DNA of 64,000 nt from Megaustenia siamemsis. Its lineage: Eukaryota; Mollusca; Gastropoda; Stylommatophora; Ariophantidae. The position numbers and the translations under genes are program-made. The stretch is taken from NCBI GenBank assembly GCA_032433765.1, contig JAVIAB010000101.1, positions 57,945,592 through 58,009,591 of the forward strand. The letters are read 5' to 3'. Positions 11,310-21,156 of the stretch are shown one piece after another (position 1 is the first letter of the stretch; every line of letters starts with the position of its first letter). The notes beneath the pieces were generated by a model, which saw only the letters and a list, made by a program, of their open reading frames with translations, was not told where the DNA came from and did not search any database.

Positions 11310-11660
11310 AGGGGGGGGGCTGGATGGTCTCAAGGCAAGACGCCGGCCTCCAGACAGAGAGGTTGTGGGTTCAAATCCCAGCTGCATCATTTTGGGATGT
11401 TTATTTATGATTTCTCTGTGTTGAAACCACACCAGGTCCCAGCAGCGAGGCCCGGCATGAAACGTCAATTATTCATGGACGGGAGAAATATGAGTACCTT
11501 CGAAGACGGAGTTATCTGCATGTGCGACGAGGGACCCCTGTGCACACGGCTACCAGGAAAAAGACGGATTAACACACAGAAAAACTCAGTTCCTAGTCTC
11601 TAGGGACTTCGTCAGAGGTCAAAGCTGGCGAACCAAAAAAAAAAAAAAAAAAGAAAAAAA
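11310..11660 (+). mobile_element. SINE3, tRNA-derived, with poly(A) tail
   Basis: The head is tRNA-like: A-box-like TGGTCTCAAGGC and an almost canonical B box GGGTTCAAATCCC near 11370. The body matches SINE3 at 2077-2395 (reverse), including TCTAGGGACTTCGTCAGAGG, and ends in a long A run at about 11635-11661. The 5' flank is a G-rich low-complexity run that obscures any target duplication. No tRNA cloverleaf is retained, so it is not a tRNA gene. Confidence 0.85.
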
Positions 11661-11947
11661 AACATAGAAAGGTAAAGAGCCATTTTACCTACATGACTGG
11701 CAGTCACATGGGTCTACAGTACAAGCAGATTCCCTCGCTGGACTAAACGGTCGCAGACAATTACATGCAGTCTCGCACGTTCTGGCACGCGCATAATGTC
11801 ACCAAAGACGTGCCGACCAATCGCAAGAGTAGTTTGAATGACGTCACTGTATAGTGGCGCGTGAGCGGGGGAATTATTTAATGACGGTCAGTGGCTGTAA
11901 AATGGCGGGCGGGAGAATTGGCTGTGTACTCAGTGCATTTCTGTTGT

Positions 11948-12750
11948 GTTGTATTCTACGTGGGTGTGTCTTTCTGTGCGGGTGTGTCATGTTGTATCCT
12001 ATTTGGGTGTGTCATGTTGTATTCTATGTGAGTGTTTCATGTTGTATTTTATATGGGTGTGTCATGTTGTATTCTTTGCGGGTATGTCATGTTGTATCCT
12101 ATATGGGTGTGTCATGTTGTATTATATGTGGGTGTGTCATGTTGTATTCTATGTGGGTGTGTCATGTTGTATTCTATGTGGGTGTGTCATGTTGTATTCT
12201 AAGTAGGTGTGTCATGTTGTATTCTAGGTGAGTGTGTCATGTTGTATCCTATGTGGGCGTGACATGTATTCTACGTGGGTGTGTCATGTTGTATTCTATG
12301 TGAGTGTGTCAGGCGTGACACGTTGTATTCTATGTGGGTGTGTCATGTTGTATTCTATGCGGGTATTTCATATTGTATTCTACGTGGGTGTGTCATGTTG
12401 TATTCTATGTTGACGTGTCATGTTACATCCTATGTGGACGTGACATGTTGTATTCTACGTGGGCGTGACATGTTGTATTCTACGTGGGCGTGTCATGTTA
12501 TATTCTACGTGGGCGTGACATGTTGTATTCTACGTGGGTGTGTCATGTTGTATCCTATGTGGGCGTGACATATTGTATTCTACGTGGGCGTGACATGTTG
12601 TATTCTACGTGGGCGTTACATGTTGTATTCTACGTGGGTGTGTCATGTTGTATTCTACGTGGGTGTGTCATGTTGTATTCTACGTGGGCGTGACATGTTG
12701 TATTCTACGTGGGTGTGTCATGTTGTATTCTACGTGGGTATGTCGTTTTG
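11948..12750. repeat. 25-bp minisatellite, ~32 units
   Basis: Unit GTGGGTGTGTCATGTTG plus TATTCTAC, degenerate at the left edge and more uniform to the right. After 12750 it decays into diverged remnants up to about 12935. Overlapping ORFs of up to 125 aa are repeat artefacts. Confidence 0.95.
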
Positions 12751-12935
12751 TACTTCATTTATTGTGTCATACGTGACTGTATATGGTGTGTTCCACGTAG
12801 CTGTATTATACTGTGTTATGCGTGGCTTTATCATGAAATGTTATATGCGGTCTGTATTATGGTGTGATCCACGTCTATCCTGTTGTGATCTATGTGGTTG
12901 GTCATGTTATATTAATGCTGGTGTATCAATATGTG

Positions 12936-13164
12936 GCTCAGAGGACTGATCAAAGCAGCTTAGCGCTCTCCAGTCGATCCACCTGATACAGAAATTGGTA
13001 CCTGACTCACAGAGTTAAGTTAGAAGTAGTGACTTAAAGCGTAGCACTGGCTCCCTCACTTCCAAATGATGTGAATTTCTACGATGGCATTTTATATTTC
13101 ACCCTCGCCACCCCGTCTCCTCTTCTTTCCTTACTTCAAGATACATCAAACGAGACTACTCTTT
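12936..13164. other. No gene recognised
   Basis: Short spacer between two minisatellites. GGTACCTGACTCA near 13000 recurs at about 17570, so this is probably residual transposon sequence. Confidence 0.4.
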
Positions 13165-13670
13165 TATCACGACCTACTCAGTGTAGATCACGACCTTTTC
13201 AGTGTAGATTACGACGTATCCAGTGTAGATCACGCCCTAGCCAGTGTAGATCACGACCTATCCAGTGTAGATCACGACCTATCCAGTGTAGATCACAACC
13301 TCCTCAGTGTAGATCACGACCTACTCAGTGTAGGTCACGACCTATCCAATGTAGATCACAACCTAATCAGTGTATATCACGACCTATCCAGAGTAGATCA
13401 GTGATATCCAGTGTAGCTCACGACCTACCCTATGTAGATCACGACCTACCGAGTGTCGATCACGACCTACCCAGTGTAGATCACGACATATCAACTGTAG
13501 ATCACGACTTATCCAATGTAGATCACGACCTACCCAGTGTAGATCACGACCTATCCACTGTAGATCACGACCTACCTAGTGTAGATCACGACCTACCCAG
13601 TGTAGAACACGACCTACCCAGTGTAGATCACGACGTATCCACTGTAGATCACGACCGTTTGCTTTTATCT
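13165..13670. repeat. 21-bp minisatellite, ~24 units
   Basis: Unit CAGTGTAGATCACGACCTA plus TC. Because 21 is divisible by 3, a 206-aa ORF (SVDHDLP repeats) spans it on the plus strand. No promoter, splice or family support is visible, so I treat it as non-coding. Confidence 0.95.
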
Positions 13671-13883
13671 CAGTGTAGTATTTTTGTATAAAATATACTC
13701 ATGCTGCGTGCGTACGTCATGGAAGAAATCACTCTCCAAATTTCATGTTTATTTGTCCACTAATTTGGTCTGTGTATGCATCAATACCTCTGTGTGTACT
13801 TTTTACAGATAACAGATAGTAGCAAGTTATCCATGTTCATCCGCTTATGACTGGAAATGTGAAATAGTTCCATTCGCTGATTA

Positions 13884-13906
13884 TAGTCCGTTCAGATTCG
13901 TTTGCC
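13884..13906 (+). repeat. Left terminal inverted repeat of the transposon
   Basis: 23 bp starting TAGTCCGTTCAGATTCG. It is the exact reverse complement of the right end; the flanking TA is at 13882-13883. Confidence 0.92.
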
Positions 13907-14164
13907 GAGATGTTATGATTTATAATTCAAAAAGTTCTTGATGATTTCACATGATTTTTGGCATACGGTGTTAAAATGTCCATGTCACGAGAACATATGT
14001 GTTACTCGATGTCTAGCTATAACGGTTTTCTTAAAGCGGCGAATTCCTTTGATCTTTGCCCATGTAACTATTATTTTGACCCTAATCAAAATGTTTTACA
14101 GTAATCTAGTGCAACGATGACCCATAGGCGTGTCCATAAAATTTTACTTGGTGGCAAGTATACA

Positions 14165-14400
14165 AATTTTAAATTATATATAGAACTTTTGTTCGTAGAG
14201 TCAATTTGATATAGTTCCATGCTCTTGGTGTGAGTTTCCCAAATGTTGTCGCTGCCTTTCAAATACGTACATTTAGTTCCTCATCTAAGGAAAGTGTGGC
14301 TGTAATAGTGGATCCAAGATAGCTGAACTTCTGTACTGACTCAAGCAGGCTTCCATTCAAAGTAATGGTTGTTGGTTTGCTTATAACATATTTTTGATTG
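14165..14400 (-). mobile_element. LINE fragment inside the transposon's left arm
   Basis: The minus strand encodes QKFSYLGSTITATLSLDEEL, a hallmark of the segment just after the reverse-transcriptase core, followed by KAATTFGKLTPRAWN. It lies between the transposon's left TIR and its transposase stop, so either a LINE inserted into this copy or the element carried it along. Clear target duplications were not found. Confidence 0.75.
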
Positions 14401-14493
14401 CTTGGGTGGTCTTGAACAATAAACTGTTTAACAAATCAACTAGGAAATTTTGCAAATCAAACTATTTATCTGTAGACTTAATCAGAGTAATGA

Positions 14494-15777
14494 TCATTCA
14501 GAATCAGACGAGTCAAATAGGTCGATTACTGTTTTCGGCTGAACAAACAACAAACCATCCTTTTTCCAATATTCCTCTTCTTGTCGTAACACATGATCCT
14601 CACATTTTACCCAGTAGTCTTTATTTATATTTGATAGAGCCTGATTTGTAAGTGTCTCAACATCGCATAATTTGAAAGTTTTATTTGTATATGCTACGTG
14701 TCCTTTAACTTTTGCCCAAACTAGTTCTATAGGATTTAAGTGTGCATGATATGGAGGTAGTCTCAAACATCTATGGCCATGTTCTTGAATTAACTTGTCT
14801 ATTTTAAATATCTTTGTACGTTGTGTCTGTTTTACAAGGCTAAGCAATTCGGGTTTCAAGTAGCTGTCGTTAACTTGTATGTGTTCTTTTATGAGCCACG
14901 TTTTGATTGCATCTTTTGTACTTGATGATGTTGGGATTCTATCTTCTATGTTAACTACGTTATGGTATGAAGCATTGTCCATTATCAGACAAGAAGGTCG
15001 ATCTAATATTGGAAGGATACTTTTCTCGATCCAGTCTTTAAATATGTGCCCATTCATTTCGGAGTGGTAGTCTCTATTGTCTATGGATTTTGAAATGAAA
15101 ACGAGATGAGCATTCTGCAACAACCCATTATGTCTGCTACCTGCATGTGCAACTATCAAACGTTGCCCTTTACTGCTTGGTACTGATCTTTTAATACTTC
15201 CATCTGCTAACTGCCATTCCTTTTCATTTGTATGATGAGCGTTGATCCAAGTTTCATCTAAATAAACAATATCATAATCATTTTCGCGCATTTCCTTCAC
15301 TTCACGTAAATACTTGCTTCTAAGAGCTACTAGATGTGGCTTCTCACAAATAATGTTTTTTCCACCAGCATACTTTCTAAAGGTGAAGCCTGCACTTCTT
15401 AATATTTTCCATAATGAAGTTTTTGATATTTCAATGTCGTTGTTAGTTTTCAGCCAAAGCTTCAACTTTCTAAGTGTCACTTCTTCGTTTATATCAAACA
15501 TTCGACAGATTTCTCTTTTTACTAGGTCCTTATCAAAACTGTCTAACGTTTCTTTCCTTCCTTGCTTTCTTGCATTTGTTGGCAATAAATATCCGCTTCC
15601 TTTAACTATTCGATCAAATGAACGTTTACACAAACCTAAAATATGCATTGTTCTCTTCTCAGGGTTTGATAAAGAACAATAAAGATGTCCCTTTTTACGC
15701 TCTCTGCAGAAGTATTGACAAATCTTTATAGCAATGTTATGCTCAGTAAAATATTTTGCCTTTATATTCATTCTCAC
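14494..15777 (-). CDS. IS630/Tc1/mariner-group DDE transposase, 427 aa
   Basis: Cut-and-paste transposase acting in the nucleus on the TIRs at 13884 and 16251. Residues ~35-150 are the helix-turn-helix DNA-binding region; 165-360 form the RNase H-fold catalytic domain. Candidate metal ligands are D174 (VYLDETW), D267 (LIMDNASYH) and E351 (LNPIELVW), the last in the PPY..HLNPIE context diagnostic of the DDE_3 family. Spacing from second D to E is 83 residues, far longer than the 34 of Tc1 and close to the DD82E group I recall as Sailor. The ORF is intact; the ATG at 15777 is the only start giving a complete N-terminus. No host promoter is evident. It could be active, or merely young. Confidence 0.93.
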   Translation of the reverse strand: MRMNIKAKYFTEHNIAIKICQYFCRERKKGHLYCSLSNPEKRTMHILGLCKRSFDRIVKGSGYLLPTNARKQGRKETLDSFDKDLVKREICRMFDINEEVTLRKLKLWLKTNNDIEISKTSLWKILRSAGFTFRKYAGGKNIICEKPHLVALRSKYLREVKEMRENDYDIVYLDETWINAHHTNEKEWQLADGSIKRSVPSSKGQRLIVAHAGSRHNGLLQNAHLVFISKSIDNRDYHSEMNGHIFKDWIEKSILPILDRPSCLIMDNASYHNVVNIEDRIPTSSSTKDAIKTWLIKEHIQVNDSYLKPELLSLVKQTQRTKIFKIDKLIQEHGHRCLRLPPYHAHLNPIELVWAKVKGHVAYTNKTFKLCDVETLTNQALSNINKDYWVKCEDHVLRQEEEYWKKDGLLFVQPKTVIDLFDSSDSE

Positions 15778-16250
15778 ATAGACTTGCAGAAGATAATATG
15801 GATAGTGCCGCCTCCTTTCTGTAAATATTGAGATTTGCCTCTGAATTATGACTCGAACTCGAGTCTACGGCCGTGATTTTGACGTCACATAATTTCCGGT
15901 TTCGGCTAAAATGTCATTTTGTGCTAAACGGGAAATTTCATATGTAACATTTCTTTATAAAAATTTATAGTGGAAACATAACTATTTTAGGACGGTGCGC
16001 ATTCAGCCGTGAAGGTCATGCCTATATGTTAAAGAATCAGCTGTGAGATGTAAGCATCTACATAATCCCGCCGGTGTTTATAATATCGATTAACTTTTTT
16101 TTAATATAGGTTAAATAAGGCATCTTTGAAACTGGATCACATTTCTTTGATAAAAAAATATTTTTATAGCGACATTAGTATTCTAAACCTAACTTCAAAA
16201 GATCAATGCAAATGAACAATAAGTTTTTGAAAAAAATAAATTAATGTCTA

Positions 16251-16273
16251 GGCAAACGAATCTGAACGGACTA
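16251..16273 (-). repeat. Right terminal inverted repeat of the transposon
   Basis: Exact reverse complement of the left terminus, followed by TA at 16274-16275. Confidence 0.92.
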
Positions 16274-16306
16274 TAGTAAATAATTATAATGAAAAGATAA
16301 TTGTAT

Positions 16307-16671
16307 TCTTACATTCGTAAAGGTAAAGGTAAAGTACGAGACATGAACCGGCGTCTTAGCACGCGAGTGTATACCCATATGTGCTCGGCCGCCTATTCAG
16401 AAATGTTCGGATATTTCTGTATAGTGTCGTCTCAAGCATCGAAACTCAGATGCGAAGCGACATTCCTCACCTTCCCAGGATAATACCCTGGTACCCATTT
16501 CTGCCAACGGCTGGGTCGACCGTGGGGGTAATTTTTTTTTTTTTTTAAATTTCCAACCACGAGTACAATTCGCACTGCTCCCAGCGGGAATCGAACACGG
16601 GTTGTCCGAACGTCGGTAGTCTAGTCGGGTGGTTTTCCCAACTAGGCTACCGAGGCCCCCTCTTACATTCG
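16307..16671 (-). mobile_element. SINE2, tRNA-derived, with 11-bp target duplication
   Basis: Perfect direct repeats TCTTACATTCG lie at 16307-16317 and 16661-16671. On the minus strand the 343-bp element begins with a tRNA-like head, A box TAGCCTAGTTGG and B box GTTCGATTCCC, and ends in a (TTTACC)n-type tail. A second copy at 25475-26016 carries a nested insertion. It inserted immediately outside the DNA transposon's right end. Confidence 0.92.
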
Positions 16672-16908
16672 TTTGCTCCTTGAATGTAGAATCTCATGGA
16701 GCTGTGAAAGAGGCAAGGGGAGAGGTATACTGGGGAAGAGATGGGGAGGATTAGAAAAAAGACTGAACAGGTCTCGAAATGGCTGTCTCAAAGAATGACT
16801 GAAGATAGATGCATAGAGAATGTTAATGAAGTCCGTCAGTGGTGCTTCGACCCAAAAGTTATCGGATTAAGAAGAAGAGTAGGAGGAAGAAGAGAAAGGT
16901 GAAGAGGA

Positions 16909-16909
<1 letters not shown>

Positions 16910-16939
<30 letters not shown>

Positions 16940-17350
16940 AAAGCAGTAGTCGTAGTAGTAGCAGCAGTAGTAGTAGTAGTAGTTGTTGTTGTAGTAGTAG
17001 CAGCAGTAGTAGTAGCAGTAGTAGTTGTAGTAGTAGCAGTAGTAGCAGTAGTAGTTGTAGTAGTAGTAGTAGTAGCAGTTTTAGTTGTAGTAGTAGTAGT
17101 AGTTGTTGTAGTAGTAGCAGTAGTAGTTTTAGTAGTAGTAGCAGCAGCAGTAGTAGTAGTAGTAGCAGTAGTAGTTGTAGTAGTAGCAGTAGTAGTTTTA
17201 GTTGTAGTAGTAGTAGTAGCAGTAGTAGTAGTAGCAGCAGTAGTAGTAGTAGTAGCAGTAGTAGTTGTAGTAGTAGCAGTAGTAGTTTTAGTTGTAGTAG
17301 TAGTAGTAGTAGCAGTAGTAGTAGTAGCAGCAGCAGTAGTAGTAGTAGAA
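16910..17350. repeat. (AGT)n/(AGC)n trinucleotide tract
   Basis: About 440 bp of AGT with interspersed AGC and TGT triplets. The minus strand is an open poly-leucine frame of 182 aa, which is an artefact of a 3-bp period. Confidence 0.95.
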
Positions 17351-17619
17351 GAAGAAGACTTATTTTAAAAAATATAGTATACAATTTTCACAGTCTTTCT
17401 GTCCAATTAAAAAAGACACTTCTCACTGGATGCACACGCCAATGACACAACAAATAAAACTAGCAAACTTCATGATTCTATGTCCATCGATTTGAGCTGG
17501 CATTTAATCAATACCTCTGTGTTTATATAACTACTGCTCATAAATATTTCGTGAAGGATTTAGAGGTGGTACCTGACTCAATAGGAGCCAATTTCTGGTG
17601 AAATAAAACTTAACATCAT
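17351..17619. other. No gene recognised
   Basis: Spacer between the trinucleotide tract and LINE C. It holds GGTACCTGACTCA, shared with about 13000. Confidence 0.4.
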
Positions 17620-17945
17620 CATCATCAGTGAGCGTGTCCATTGCCGAAACTTTCTCTCACTTCAGCCCGTCTGAAAGAATCCTTGTCTCTAGCCAGATCT
17701 CTCACATCTTCTGTTGTCGTATCTAAGGTCTCATCAATGTCTTGAAGTCTACTTGGTCTACCCCTGATGAGTCACCCAGACTCCACGCTTTCCATTTTTT
17801 TTATCTTTCCAGCCCGCTGTGTCTTATGACGTGGCCATAGTATTTTAATTTCTTCTGTAAAATGGCGTTTATACGCCTTGTCTTTTTAATGCTTAAGTTT
17901 TTTAGCATATGTTCATTGCACTTTTTCATTACCGAAGTGTTTTAA
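17620..17945 (-). mobile_element. LINE family C, unamplified 3' end
   Basis: The minus strand reads GRPSRLQDIDETLDTTTEDV, then RDLARDKDSFRRAEVRESF, a stop and a (TGA)n tail at 17612-17624. It is a useful single-copy reference. The segment around RDLARDKDSFRRA is what is amplified at 627-1069. The neighbouring CAAGACATTGATGAGAC and GACAACAGAAGA blocks resemble the 46-bp unit of the giant array at 47600-60582. Confidence 0.8.
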
Positions 17946-18064
17946 TGAATTTTTTTTTTTACAGAATTTTGTTTCGAAAACTCAGCAACAATGATATTAC
18001 ATAGCAAGAGATCAATTATAAAATAGGCAATATTACCAAATTAAATATTTATTAACTAATGAAT

Positions 18065-18540
18065 GGCATATATCATCATTATCATGTGCCATACCGGTTG
18101 GGGTTGGTGATCATGTTCCTCCACAATCTTCTATCCACCGTGCATTGTTTCAATTCTGTAGTTGATTGTTTACCATGTCAGGACAACAAAGCTATCTAAT
18201 ATCTTTTCTCTTGGTCGCCCGCAATCTCTCTTCCCCTGTATTTTACCAGTTGTAACCAAGTATTCTAACTTTCCTCTTCTCATGATGTGCTTGAAAATTG
18301 TTAATTCTTCTTTTCTGATGTTTTTTATGAGTTCCCTTTTTATGTTGGCCTCTTTGAGAATTTCCTTGTTGGTCTTTTAGCTGTCCAGGGAACTTTTAAC
18401 ATTCCTCTGAGACATCCCATCTCTGTGGCCTCTAATCATCTTTTCATTTGTTTGTCTACTGTCCATGATTCGCTTCCACAGGTCAGAATTGGCTCTATAT
18501 ATCACCGATGAACTCTCTTTCTCACTACTGTTGACATAGA
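18065..18540 (-). mobile_element. LINE family D, 3' end
   Basis: Minus-strand counterpart of 4201-4698: ANSDLWKRIMDSRQTNEKMI, GHRDGMSQRNV and the rest of the tail through several frames. It ends at ATGATAATGATGATAT (18067-18082). 5'-truncated and frameshifted. Confidence 0.8.
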
Positions 18541-18544
18541 TTTC

Positions 18545-18862
18545 AATCGCATATAAAATAAACATAAAATAGTATTAAGCGGCTAAACCTGTAGAGAGAC
18601 GAGATAAACAATAAGGTTACGGCAAAAGCTTTCATCAGTACAAAACAAGAAATACAAAAACAAACACAAGTCTTATCTGGAGAGAACAGCAAGAGAGTGT
18701 AGAGTGACGGAGAGAGATAACAAGGAAAAAAACTCGAGCAGTGTACAAAGGGAGATAAACACAAACATAAAATATCAAATACTATGAGGACGCGAATAGA
18801 ACTACCAGGAATATGTACCAAAAAATATAAAATGGTATAAAACAGTTGAACAAAATCGCATA
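18545..18862. mobile_element. Candidate 300-bp non-autonomous insertion
   Basis: Direct repeats AATCGCATA at 18545-18553 and 18854-18862 bracket 300 bp with no ORF and A-rich blocks. It immediately follows the truncated LINE D. Both ends hold ATAAAATRGTAT-like words. The repeat fits a target duplication, but no second copy in the window confirms a mobile element. Confidence 0.45.
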
Positions 18863-19246
18863 CCGTGATTTTTTTTAAATTTAAATTTAGAATTAGTTTG
18901 TGACAAATTATTTTTGTATTGGATTATTATCGCTTGAGTTATATCAATTCTGCTTCCCTTAATATCCTTTGTCAGAGGATTTTATAATGTAAACTAACAA
19001 TAAAGAACTTCTATAACCTATTTAACATACGGCTTGAAATAAAGACATACGCTACACGTCATTAAGATGAGATTCAAATGAGATGAACATGTTTTTATTT
19101 TTTTTCCGTTTCTCTCACTTGCTTTTAGGTTGTATTGTATATCCGTTAGCGTCTTGACACACGACTGGTAGCAAGCAATCATGATAAGTCAGAAGTTTGG
19201 TAAAATATTTGTGTCTATGCTGGATGAATTTTAATTAAATTTAAAT
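18863..19246. other. No recognisable feature
   Basis: AT-rich sequence with nothing supportable. Confidence 0.5.
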
Positions 19247-19523
19247 CTCTCTCTCTCTCTCTCTCTTTCTCTCTTTCTCTCTCTATCTATCTATCTCTCT
19301 CTCTGCGATCAGGACTCAATCAGAGTAGGATTCCAGACTCTCGCATGAAGTCAGCTGTCAGATTAAGTGTGTTAATCGCCCCCACAGACAGAACATCACA
19401 ATTAGAGTCTGCCAGATCCACTCTGATTGAACACCCGTTAAAACGTTGCACTGTGTTCTGCGCTAGTGGCCCAGTGCATCCGATTTCAGCCAACATTTTA
19501 TTCAGGTTAGCTTTCCTTAGCCA
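19247..19523 (-). repeat. Dispersed repeat E1, second copy, with (CT)n end
   Basis: 19302-19523 matches 1093-1322 in reverse orientation and adjoins a CT tract at 19247-19305, mirroring the GA tract at the first copy. This supports a 3' simple-repeat tail. Confidence 0.7.
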
Positions 19524-19589
19524 TTGATTGTCCCCAATCTTCCTGCAAGGCAGCAGATGATCTTTTCTGTAGGAGGATTCTGCCCTTAG

Positions 19590-20475
19590 ATTGTGAATTT
19601 AAATATCTAGGAACAATGTTAACCTCAGATGGTAGATGTACAACAGAGGTGAGATGGTAGATGCACAACAGAGGTGAGATGGTAGATGTACAACAGAGGT
19701 GAGATGGTAGATGTACAACAGAGGTGAGATGGAAGATGTACAACAGAGGTGAGATGGTAGATGTACAACAGAGGTGAGATGGTAGATGTACAACAGAGGT
19801 GAGATGGTAGATGTACAACAGAGGTGAGATGGTAGATGTACAACAGAGGTGAGATGGTAGATGTACAACAGAGGTGAGATGGTAGATGTACAACAGAGGT
19901 GAGATGGTAGATGTACAACAGAGGTGAGATGGTAGATGTACAACAGAGGTGAGATACAGAATGGCTCAGGCAAAAGCAACTTTCCAAAAAATGAGGAAGG
20001 CACTGTGCAATCTATTTCTGCCAATAGAAACAGGAAAAAAAGTTCTTAAATGTTATGTAGAGCCAGTCTTAACATATGGATGTGAATCATGGATAATAGG
20101 AAACAGACAAGAAGATCACTGGAGACTGTAGAAATGTGGTTTTACAGAAGAATGTTGAGAGTACCATGGACTGCTAAAAGAATAATTAAAATGTTCTGAA
20201 AGAGGTCAAAGCAAAGAGAAAACTAATTTCCAATATTAGGAATAAACAATCATTATTTTTGGCCATGTAATGAGAAGGGGAAAGCTGGAGTATATTGTGA
20301 CAACAGAAAAATACAGAGACGAAGAGATAAAGGGAAGCAAAGAGAAAAAATGTCAGACAGCTTAAGAAATGACTTGGCAGAAGGTCAACAACATAAATGA
20401 TAAATAACTGTCGAGATCGAAAGTTGTGGAGAGACATGATAGCCTACGCCAACAGGCATGGCACTTGATGATGCT
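19590..20475 (+). mobile_element. LINE family D2, 3' half interrupted by a 25-bp array
   Basis: Encodes CEFKYLGTMLTSDGRCTTEV, then the array, then RYRMAQAKATFQKMRKALCN, VLKCYVEPVLTYGCESW and, with frameshifts, FGHVMRRGKLEYIVTT and YANRH. The 3' end is ACTTGATGATG near 20473. It meets a LINE B fragment tail-to-tail there. A minus-strand relative is at 24191-24545. Post-RT region only; not functional. Confidence 0.88.
19628..19952 (+). repeat. 25-bp minisatellite (13 exact units) inside LINE coding sequence
   Basis: 325 bp = 13 x 25, all units near-identical (GATGGTAGATGTACAACAGA plus GGTGA). The unit is the LINE's own DGRCTTEV coding segment. Keeping one unit joins SDGRCTTEV to RYRMAQ in frame. 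The extra 300 bp preserve the overall frame, but rotated units add stops (AGGTGA). Confidence 0.95.
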
Positions 20476-20477
20476 GT

Positions 20478-20725
20478 TGTTTTGTTGAACAGCTTCTCTC
20501 GTGCCTGAATCTGCCAATATTGGATAGACAGATCCGACCACAGAATGATCATGATCCATTTGCGGTGCCTAGCCTCGTCTCCTTTCTCTTTTGCCTTTTG
20601 TCTTCTGAATTTGATCAACACTGCCTCCAATGTTGATGTGGCGTTTTTTTGTTTATTTTTGTTCTCCGTGTGCTACGATCTGATGCAAGACGTTCCGAGT
20701 TTCTTTCACTGCCAGAGACTTCACT
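20478..20725 (-). mobile_element. LINE family B, 3' end
   Basis: The minus strand encodes RLASDRSTRRTK, HQHWRQC and a zinc-knuckle remnant SFCGRICLSNIGRFRHERSC, homologous to the intact knuckle at 2900-2970. The first cysteine codon is lost (TGT to TGA). Abuts LINE D2 tail-to-tail. Confidence 0.75.
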
Positions 20726-20761
20726 CAAGGATACCCTGCAAACATCTTTATGCATTTTATG

Positions 20762-20868
20762 CATTATGCTATTTTTTAGCATTAAATATAAAACAGATAT
20801 AAAATCTGACAAAAATATACAAATATGCATATCATTATGCTATTTTTTAGCATTAAATATAAAACAGA
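20762..20868. repeat. 36-bp direct repeat, two copies 71 bp apart
   Basis: CATTATGCTATTTTTTAGC and the following 17 bases are identical at 20762-20797 and 20833-20868. A young local duplication. Confidence 0.85.
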
Positions 20869-21066
20869 AAGCAACAGATATATTTTATTCTTTTATTATC
20901 TCAATAGGTGCATAGCATACAGTGGATATTATATAACATTACCACCACTGGCCTGTCCTTTGGTCACTCTCCGTCCCTAAGTTCGCCATACAATATTTAT
21001 TTAGTAATATCATTGTTTGTCATTCTTCAGACATGACCCAGCGATATTAGTCTACGACTCCTAAGT

Positions 21067-21150
21067 GTTTCAGGTACGTAGCAACTAACGTGTTTCAGGT
21101 ACGTAGCAACTAACGTGTTTCAGGTACGTAGCAACTAACGTGTTTCAAGC
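21067..21150. repeat. 25-bp repeat, 3 units
   Basis: GTTTCAGGTACGTAGC plus AACTAACGT, three near-perfect copies. Confidence 0.9.
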
Positions 21151-21156
21151 AAAGAC

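Larger units (their letters stand above)
13882..16275 (-). mobile_element. Complete Tc1/mariner-related DNA transposon (DD83E type)
   Basis: A 2.39-kb element bounded by perfect 23-bp terminal inverted repeats (13884-13906 and 16251-16273; outer end TAGTCCGTTCAGATTC) and a TA dinucleotide on each side, the target duplication typical of the IS630-Tc1-mariner group. It holds one intact transposase on the minus strand. Left arm 587 bp, right arm 473 bp. The left arm carries a LINE fragment (14165-14400), so the ancestral element was probably shorter. Perfect TIRs and an unbroken ORF suggest recent activity. Confidence 0.9.

Noticed and set aside
13071..13691. 206-aa repetitive ORF (SVDHDLP)
   Set aside because: 21-bp minisatellite, multiple of 3; no gene signals nearby.
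16836..17384. 182-aa poly-leucine ORF on the minus strand
   Set aside because: Pure consequence of an AGT/AGC trinucleotide tract.
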